Below, one piece after another: positions 57,101 to 64,000 of a stretch of DNA of 64,000 nucleotides (its first letter is position 1; every line of letters begins with the position of its first letter). The stretch lies in the NCBI GenBank assembly GCA_000507305.1, contig DF239107.1, forward strand, positions 126,148 to 190,147, written 5' to 3'. The notes beneath the pieces are model-generated. The model saw only the letters and a list, made by a program, of their open reading frames with translations, did no database searches and was not told the origin of the DNA. The stretch comes from Breviolum minutum Mf 1.05b.01 (Eukaryota > Sar > Dinophyceae > Suessiales > Symbiodiniaceae). The translations under genes were made by a program, and so were the position numbers.

Positions 57101-57230
57101 CTAATCCTTGGGAATCTTGTGATTTCCAGCCGAAGTTGTTGCTTCAAACGGTTTCCAAATTGCCGAGGCATCACCAAATCATACGTCTCACGCAGTGCTA
57201 GAAGCACATGCACCTTGACATTCAAGAGTG
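57101..57230 (-). CDS. Candidate exon, unknown protein
   Basis: The minus strand reads TLLNVKVHVLLALRETYDLV, then MPRQFGNRLKQQLRLEITR and ends at donor GATTAG|GTGAAA (phase 2). Third-position GC is about 54 percent. Other minus frames just downstream (to about 56945) are also open, one with a Cys/His patch (CSKGGGHCCGRSH), so more coding sequence may follow. Confidence 0.38.
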
Positions 57231-57594
57231 TCAGAGGGTGGCATTTGACAGGAAATTGAGATCATGGATACTTGCGTGTTTGTAAACACAATTTTGTCCC
57301 TGCAAACGTAATCATGTCAGTTTTCTATAGAAAATACATCCCAACCAGATGGTATTCTGCCGCAAAAGAGAACCATTGCCCAAAACTGTTTATTCACTTC
57401 ATTCAGGTCCTATGACATCTCAGAGTCTCAATTTTACCTGCGACTTAATGGAAATCTCTGACAAATTAAATTCAATAGTCATGTTGGTATGATTCGTCAT
57501 AGAAACCAAAGTTCGAATCGATTTGATGATGTTTCCATCCAGGCCGATTTTGATTGTTTCATGAGTTTCATGTATTTCACCCGGATTCATTTAC

Positions 57595-57738
57595 TTCTCC
57601 CATCGACATCGACCTGTTGCTCTTCTCCTTCTTCTTTGGTTTCTTCGCCGCTTTGGGTGTACTGCCGACATGGACGTTGGATTACAAATGGATCCCCCAG
57701 TGTGACCCCTTCAAGTAACTGTTGAAGTAGCTTGATAC
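57595..57738 (-). CDS. Exon with acidic tail, unknown protein
   Basis: An acceptor (TATGGGCTCATAG) at 57738 is followed by IKLLQQLLEGVTLGDPFVIQ, then RPCRQYTQSGEETKEEGEEQ and QVDVDGR. The frame ends either at AGAA|GTAAAT or at TGA (57587). The long Glu-rich stretch is hard to explain as an antisense reading. Third-position GC is about 40 percent. It could be a later exon of the gene at 57979-58587. Confidence 0.45.
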
Positions 57739-57978
57739 CTATGAGCCCATAGCAGTTGAAAGTCATAGTTACAGCTATAGAATCAAGTCCACATGCGGTG
57801 CTTGAAACACCATAGGTGCAGGTGTACTGCATTACTTGATTGGGGATGATGTGAAGAAAAATGGAGCGCGCCGCTCGCTATCTTTGATTCCTTATTGAGG
57901 TGATCTGCTGGAAGATTGCAACTGTGGGGAAGTTTTGTTTCTGCCCCTCCCTGAACATGTAGATGACCAAATTCCGAA

Positions 57979-58587
57979 TCAGATTGGAAAAAGCCCAACT
58001 TCCCAACTACGAAGAGTAACTTTGTGGATACCAAATTCCTAGACACTCATAATGACTCATAAGTTGCATTTGGATGTTGAAAAGGGTGCTGGTTAGGACA
58101 TTTGGAGATCAAAATCACCTAGGTGAAAGTGGACTCCTCAACTCTCTTGCGACTGGGTGAGATCTGTGCATTTGGCGGGTCAGGTTCATATTTTCCCAAA
58201 ATGAAACATCTTTTTAAAAAAGAAAAGAACTGCAAAGTGCTCTGTCATGTCAATCTCCCAGTCCTAAACTTGAAGAACAAGAAAGCTTCCAAGATTTTTC
58301 AGCTCTACAAAATCCACTAGAATTTCTCTGTCAAACCCTTTGGACACTTTTCACCTTCCTTCCGGCCTGAACTTGGTTCCAGTCGTCATAGAGGTCGAAG
58401 TACCTCTCCAAAACGCAACACGCAGAAGGCAACTGAGAGGCTGTCCCGTGCAGGTCTAGAATCCATCGGAACCATCTCAAGGTTTTCCCTCTCTCTTCGC
58501 ATTCACATGCCAGCACGAAATGACACTTAGGCACGGAAGGCACAGGGAGATCGGTCAGGAATTGAAATGATTCTGGCTTCAGATGCG
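57979..58587 (-). CDS. Two-exon gene segment, unknown protein
   Basis: Exon 58587-58355 (acceptor ACTCCTCTAG, donor AGGAAG|GTGAAA) is one of the best in the window: third-position GC about 61 percent, reading AHLKPESFQFLTDLPVPSVP, then CECEERGKTLRWFRWILDLH, then VLERYFDLYDDWNQVQAGRK. It joins in phase 0 across a 316-nt intron to exon 58038-57979 (acceptor AGTGTCTAG), reading EFGIHKVTLRSWEVGLFPI before TGA. The last exon is less certain, because further exons at 57.6-57.7 kb may belong to the same gene. The first exon's phase shows that at least one exon lies upstream. Family unknown. Confidence 0.55.
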
Positions 58588-59315
58588 CTAGAGGAGTATT
58601 CCATTAAATCTCTTGGAATGTCAGTCCAACGAACGAACCCTACCCAGTACACTCAGCCATTCTGAAATACATACCTGCACATGGACTTACCATGATCTTG
58701 AAGTATTCCAGCAACTGAGACAATCAAGTAACCTCGTATGCAAGTGCCACCTTACAAGGCTGGAGTGGTGTAAGGTACACGCATTCACAACCCTGGACCG
58801 CGCACCATCTTCGTGAGGTCTTGGGATTGGCACCTGGAAACTGCCAGAAAAAGGTACACCTTCTTACAACGGTAACACGGTTGAATCCCAACGCGCCAAT
58901 CAAGAAACAAACACGAACATCTCTATAAGAAAAACATCATTTTGGTGAAGACTTCTGAATGTAAGAAAGGCGTATCATTGAACCATTCAACCCTCAGTCT
59001 GATTTTTGGTCAGTGTCAGTATACGCATATATCAATATGATATATACACATATTATATGTTCTCGCCAAATTGGATCAAAGTACATGCTCATTGATGCTA
59101 GCTATATAAAAGATCTAACCAGTCCCAAGTTGACTCAGCAACTGCAGGTCAAGTCCGTCTTGGTCCCACATGTTGTTTACCCAGACCTTCGCAGCCGCAG
59201 CGGCCATATGATCCGAGGTGGCCTCATGTGAACCGTTGTCATGGAACAGGATGATGAATGAAGGAGGCTAGTGCCACCCTAACCTGGTGATTGTGTGGAA
59301 TCTGAGGCTTGTCAG

Positions 59316-59428
59316 GTCAATCAATAAAATCGCTCGCCCAAGCTGAACTGAACACTACCGAGGCACATGTGGCACCACGGGGACCATGGGCTGCGGGGTG
59401 CCTTTTCTTGGATCAGTTGAAGGGTTGA
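59316..59428 (+). CDS. Candidate exon, unknown protein
   Basis: An acceptor (CTGAGGCTTGTCAG) at 59315 opens the plus frame QSIKSLAQAELNTTEAHVA then PRGPWAAGCLFLDQLKG, to TGA at 59428 or a donor AAGG|GTTGAC. Third-position GC is about 53 percent. The 127-codon minus frame over this region (59321-59704) is Leu/Ser/Phe-rich and is a shadow. Confidence 0.43.
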
Positions 59429-59680
59429 CACAGCAACACTGCAAGAAGGGAATGTATTTGATTCCATGGAAGGGAAGAGCAATGCTGCAAAGCCATGTAG
59501 ATTCCTGAGGTATATCTTGGTGAATTGAAAGAGGTTTTCTTGTCTATCCTGAACTGTCAAAAGTTTGGTTTGCAGTTTGGTTTGCACGAAAAAGCAGCAC
59601 TTCTGAAATGCTGTTGATTCAGATCCCAACCCCTGAACCACTCCCAACGGACCTAGAGATGACGAATGACCTGACAAGGG

Positions 59681-59827
59681 ATGGAGAAAACCATGGTGAA
59701 GCAAGCAGGAGTTGGCGAGAAAGAAGATGATGTGGCCAACAAAACTCTAAGCCCAGAAACAACAAATCAACCATGGGGGTCTGAACACATGAAAAGGTCC
59801 CAATCAACTATCAACCTTCTACAATAA
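59681..59827 (+). CDS. 48-codon plus ORF, hydrophilic
   Basis: An ATG at 59681 starts MEKTMVKQAGVGEKEDDVAN, then KTLSPETTNQPWGSEHMKRS and ends QSTINLLQ before TAA. It is highly charged and polar. It may be a later exon of the gene at 59316 or a small protein on its own. Confidence 0.42.
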   Translation: MEKTMVKQAGVGEKEDDVANKTLSPETTNQPWGSEHMKRSQSTINLLQ

Positions 59828-60402
59828 GCCTATTGGGTCATATTCTTCCTCTACTCAGCAAGGTGCATTTAGGTTGCACTGATTTGCCCGCAAACCTTTA
59901 AGTCACCTGAAATCATGTTCAAACGCAACACAGAAAAGGAATGCCTGGCGTGCTTACTTGGTTTGAAAAACAATGGGCCACTTGCTTTCCAAGGGTACAT
60001 CTCGGGAACATACCATGTCCCTTCATGATCCTTCTCCAGCCAAGTCGAATCTCCAGTCTTTATCCTCAGACAGACATGATTGCAATATATTGCAATATCA
60101 TCCTACTAGGCCAAATCAAAATCCATCGTCATCAATATCATCATCACCATCATTACCAGTATACATTAAATCGATATCAATCTATGAAATCTATACATTA
60201 ATCTTTCTATATACAACTATACACTGCAAATCTCTCTGCCTGATTGGAATGCAGCAGGCACCGGAGTCAGGGGAGTGCCTTAGTCAATCAAAAACATGGT
60301 GGTTTCATTTCACCAAAAGGTATGAATGGTTTATCTGAAATCTGGACGAATTCGATAATATTTGATATGATTTGATCGTTTCACCAACCTCCAATGTTTT
60401 GA

Positions 60403-60585
60403 ATGTTTAGTGTAATTTGTGGGAAAATTCCCGGATCGGAAACCAGCATCAGGTTTTTTGCTGAGTGGTTTGTTCGCGATGGAAATTACCCTGATGGAAA
60501 TATTGGAGATGACCGTGATGACCTGAATTTTGCTTGGAGATTGAAATCTTTGACGGGGGCACCAGAATGCTGTAATTTCCCATAG
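60403..60585 (+). CDS. Possible exon, weak codon support
   Basis: The plus frame reads GKIPGSETSIRFFAEWFVRD, then NIGDDRDDLNFAWRLKSLT and ends APECCNFP. Third-position GC is about 41 percent. An in-frame-shifted alternative would use a donor at CATCAG|GTTTTT. Confidence 0.25.
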   Translation: MFSVICGKIPGSETSIRFFAEWFVRDGNYPDGNIGDDRDDLNFAWRLKSLTGAPECCNFP

Positions 60586-61648
60586 CTTCAAATGTACCGA
60601 CTTAAAGTCAGATGTTCTCACAAGAGAAGAAAAATGCGTCTTGGCATCTGGTCAGCGATCGTAGCCGGCCATCAGAAAATGTCGGTCAACTGGGTGTGAT
60701 CTTCCAAAAGTATGACAAAAATACGCCAAACCCCCAGCCTATTTGTGGGATCACATGTATACTCAAGGCTTTGACTACCTTCATAGAATATCTGTGGTAC
60801 CTCATCTATCCCATCATTTTGGCTGGTGTTGGCCTTCCCACCTGGGAAAGTGATGGCTTTAGGGCACCGTGCTACCGCCCAGTGAAGCAGGAGGTGGCCC
60901 TGGGCAACATCAAGCAGTGAAACCCTGTGACATGGACACTCTTCTCATGAAAGCAGCAATGCCACAGGGACATTGGCAGAAACCACTCCCACAACGCCTG
61001 GAATCATTTGTACTGGCACCCCTGACATCATCAACTGACCTCAGACGTACGATGTCCCTCCAGATTTTCCACGTGAAGATGGAAGGACCCCGGGGATCCC
61101 CGAACACCAAGACCGTTTCAATGGAATAGCATGCCTTCCTAACGGTTCACTTCACACCATTGCCACTGCAAGCAATTTTCACCGACCCGTTTTCTTTGAG
61201 GATGGGAGGTAAAGAAACAATTGATTTATTGAGGATGACCTTCGCCGACAAATGGCAAGTGCCATGTTTGAGTACTGACGGATACAAAAAAACTCGGATG
61301 TCGTGCATTTTAAGGTACATCACATTGATGTACAAAGTAACCTGACCAGCAAATCAAATGCTTAACGAATCCAAAAAGAAGCTTACACCTATGGAATCAT
61401 CCCTAGAAATTCAAGAGATACACCAAGAAAAGAGACCTTTCTGTAAAATGTGAGGGCCTTGCCCTCCTTTTAGTCCCATCCACTAACCTCGGGTCTCCCA
61501 CTGTCAGCTGGACCTGGAAACGAACCGTAAAGTATTAGCGAGTCATCCATTCCAGGGAGGATCGAGGATCGATGTGTAAAGAAAACTTTCTTCCAGGCAT
61601 GCAGAGTCAGTAAAGACGCAGCCTAATGCAATCAAGTAAGAACATGCC

Positions 61649-62207
61649 AGATAGGTAAGAAGGAAATGTAAAGTGGCTGTTGCTCCAAATACAACTCGTT
61701 TCTTGATCTTCCATTCTTGAGAAGCATGAAAACCCGATTATATAGACAGACGCCAAAGGCATACACAAATTGGACCCTGGCCTAGTAACAGAAACCAAAA
61801 CAAGTTGCAGTCCACAAGTGGCACAGTGGCCTTCTATCAAATGACGGTAAGTTCTGAAAACCACACATCTGGCATTACAGGAATGATCTCAACAAGAATT
61901 ACAGCAAATAGCAACAAATAGCTGGATAGCACACTTTTCTACAAGGTATATATAGTAACTGGTCAAAAGATGAGCAAAGCCACAGCGTCAGCCCTGAAGG
62001 CCTCCAGATTGGTAGACCACTGGTGAGCCACTGGTAAAACCTCTGCCGAAGTTACGGTTGGATATCAGATCCCCAAAATTTATAGGAAACTTTGAAACTT
62101 CAAGGAACGTTTCGGTCAAATCATGAAAAATCACCATTTCGATTCATTTCATTATAGTTTGGATCCACCCTGATGAAACCAGACACAACAATCCCCAGCC
62201 TTGAGGT
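61649..62207. repeat. Direct duplication, copy 1 (559 bp)
   Basis: Matches 62662-63220 base for base except about 7 substitutions (roughly 98.7 percent identity), constant offset 1013, no indel seen. No terminal inverted repeats or target-site duplications are visible. A minus frame of 85 codons lies in it, but three of the few differences change that peptide, so it shows no constraint. Confidence 0.95.
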
Positions 62208-62506
62208 ACATCTCCTATCAAGCGAAGCAGCGAAGAAAAGACCAGTCGTTCTCGTTGAGGGTTCACTGTGAACAGTACTAGCAGCACTACAAAATTCTCA
62301 CAACAAGAAAGGTGCAATTAGTTCGTTTTCAGCCAAAATCATGAAACAAAAAGGCTTCAGTTTGCAATGAGAAAACTATCATATATGAATTCCATTTGGG
62401 TAGAGGTGTGAATCTTTTGTCTGCAAATGTTCCTTCATGGAGATGGCGCCCTGCCACCGCTAGCGTAATCCATGGTCTTACGGTCATGCAAGAGCTCTCT
62501 CTAGAA

Positions 62507-62568
62507 ATATATGTACGTTACATACATATATATAAATATATACATACAGTGTATATATATAATCTATA
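62507..62568. repeat. TA-rich tract between the duplicated copies
   Basis: TATATGTACGTTACATACATATATATAAATATATACATACAG-type sequence in the 454-bp spacer separating the two 559-bp copies. Confidence 0.85.
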
Positions 62569-62661
62569 TGTAGAAACATTCTACGTACCATACGCGATGT
62601 CTCCATTCCTGCAGCCAATGTCATGGTAGTTTTGATTGATTTCACAAGATACCACTATCCA

Positions 62662-63220
62662 AGATAGGTAAGCAGGAAATGTAGAGTGGCTGTTGCTCCA
62701 AATACAACTCGTTTCTTGATCTTCTAGTCTTGAGAAGCATGAAAACCCGATTATATAGACAGACGCCAAAGGCATACACAAATTGGACCCTGGCCTAGTA
62801 ACAGAAACCAAAACAAGTTGCAGTCCACAAGTGGCACAGTGGCCTTCTATCAAATGACGGTAAGTTCTGAAAACCACACATCTGGCATTACAGGAATGAT
62901 CTCAAGAAGAATTACAGCAAATAGCATCAAATAGCTGGATAGCACACTTTTCTACAAGGTATACATAGTAACTGGTCAAAAGATGAGCAAAGCCACAGCG
63001 TCAGCCCTGAAGGCCTCCAGATTGGTAGACCACTGGTGAGCCACTGGTAAAACCTCTGCCGAAGTTACGGTTGGATATCAGATCCCCAAAATTTATAGGA
63101 AACTTTGAAACTTCAAGGAACGTTTCGGTCAAATCATGAAAAATCACCATTTCGATTCATTTCATTATAGTTTGGATCCACCCTGATGAAACCAGACACA
63201 ACAATCCCCAGCCTTGAGGT
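62662..63220. repeat. Direct duplication, copy 2 (559 bp)
   Basis: Second copy of 61649-62207. Its right edge runs straight into TACGGTCATGC, an 11-base string that also occurs at about 62475, inside the spacer, where it is 268 bases beyond copy 1. This suggests that the spacer or the duplication edge was rearranged at that point. Confidence 0.95.
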
Positions 63221-63677
63221 CCTACGGTCATGCGGGAGGACACATCTGTGAAAGCGGAGCCTCCAGGGGCAACTCACTAGTGGTGTTTCCTGGAACTACT
63301 CCTGGTCTTTTTTGGAAGTCTAAACTCCTTCAACACAAATTGACACTTGACACTGCCATGAATGAGGCTCTTGGAAGACTACACACCTTGACCTGAAATT
63401 TGTTGATATCTACAGTAACTACAGGAACAAAATCCCCTGACGTTGCAAATGAAACTTTCACCAGGGTCATTGGTGCCTGCAATGCAAATCAATTGGCATG
63501 TGCTATTAGCCAATCGGATCATCTCCATCTTCACAGGTCGCAGTGAACATAAGACATGTTTGAAACCATGGGTAGAAATTTCGTGACTACTAGACTAACG
63601 CCATTTAGCAAAGACAGATTCAGGTCATTTCAGGTGTGTTTATTGTATCCAATAACTTCAGCAATGGCAAGAAAACC

Positions 63678-63703
63678 TCATCATCATCATCATCATCATC
63701 ATT
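63678..63703. repeat. TCA trinucleotide tract, about 8 units
   Basis: Short perfect (TCA)n run, same family as the 44.5 kb array. It lies within a minus frame (63620-63901), where it reads poly-Asp. Confidence 0.95.
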
Positions 63704-64000
63704 TGTGAAAAACAGTTGGGAAAGAATTAAGCATTGCCAGGCCTTGAATTTCAACCTTCGTATCTCCTTTTGTTCATAAACCATCCACCCAAAACCTGTC
63801 CACAAGTTGCATGCCTGACACTTGCGGGGCAAAGGTTGCAGGCACTTGCAGCCCCTTAGTTCCGCTGGTTTGGATGATGACATGGTGACAGTGCTAACCA
63901 TCTTTTTTTGCTTGCCACATTTTCACAGAAGGCCTCAGGGCGTGAGGTTCATGCAGGGTAGATGTTATCGAATTTAAGCAACAGGGATTGGTTACAAAGA

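Noticed and set aside
56990-57259. Plus frame ILGFCGFYHNN resembling a retroelement reverse transcriptase stretch (FLGFxNYYRRFI)
   Set aside because: Only a few residues agree, no Asp-Asp box, RNase H or integrase motif lies nearby, and the minus strand reads a better coding exon here.
61607-62877. The conserved minus frame in both 559-bp copies as a duplicated gene
   Set aside because: The copies are so young that any frame would be shared, and the few differences alter the peptide, so there is no sign of selection.

Overview
This window looks like nuclear DNA of a eukaryote, probably a protist or microalga with small multi-exon genes. I could not fix the lineage. The longest open frame is about 208 codons. 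No prokaryotic operon, Shine-Dalgarno pattern, rRNA, tRNA or CRISPR is visible. GC is estimated by eye at a little over 40 percent. The DNA is studded with microsatellites, and coding signal comes in short pieces (30-260 nt) bounded by GT-AG type splice sites, often with AG|G acceptors. None of the predicted proteins matches a family I can name with confidence, so every gene is entered as an unknown protein.

Method and limits. In DNA of this composition hundreds of open frames of 50-60 codons are expected by chance, so frame length alone proves little. I called an exon when several signs agreed: a good acceptor and donor, reading phase kept across the intron, a charged and ordered-looking peptide, and third-position GC (hand counted, approximate) above background, often 55-65 percent. 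Many frames near the best exons are antisense or out-of-frame shadows. Some of the weaker calls here may be chance too. Starts, stops and exon sets are models, not facts.

Layout. 0-1.7 kb: a long TTAG tract and a 35-bp minisatellite. 2-10 kb: minus-strand exons, including two good multi-exon models (6078-7522, and 7940-9951 with six exons and about 304 residues). 10-14 kb: weak plus-strand signal only. 14.5-20.5 kb: several small plus-strand genes with phase-consistent exons (15575-16517, 17093-17485, 19775-20472), with minus exons between. 21.7-22.1 kb: GATG/GATA repeat. 27.5-29.1 kb: a strong plus exon and two minus exons. 30.7-32.4 kb: plus-strand exons. 33.4-36.0 kb: a minus gene with a very GC-rich exon. 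37.5-43.7 kb: scattered exons on both strands. 44.5 kb: 46 perfect ATC units. 45-46.8 kb: a plus gene, then two GC-rich minus exons. 50-51.5 kb: two minus exons. 54-57 kb: plus exons. 57-58.6 kb: a minus group. 59.3-59.8 kb: plus exons. 61.6-63.2 kb: a recent 559-bp direct duplication.

Genes lie on both strands at spacings of roughly 1-3 kb, with no long one-directional cluster. I found no spliced leader, no mobile-element protein and no recognisable pathway, so nothing can be said about how these genes work together beyond their being neighbours.
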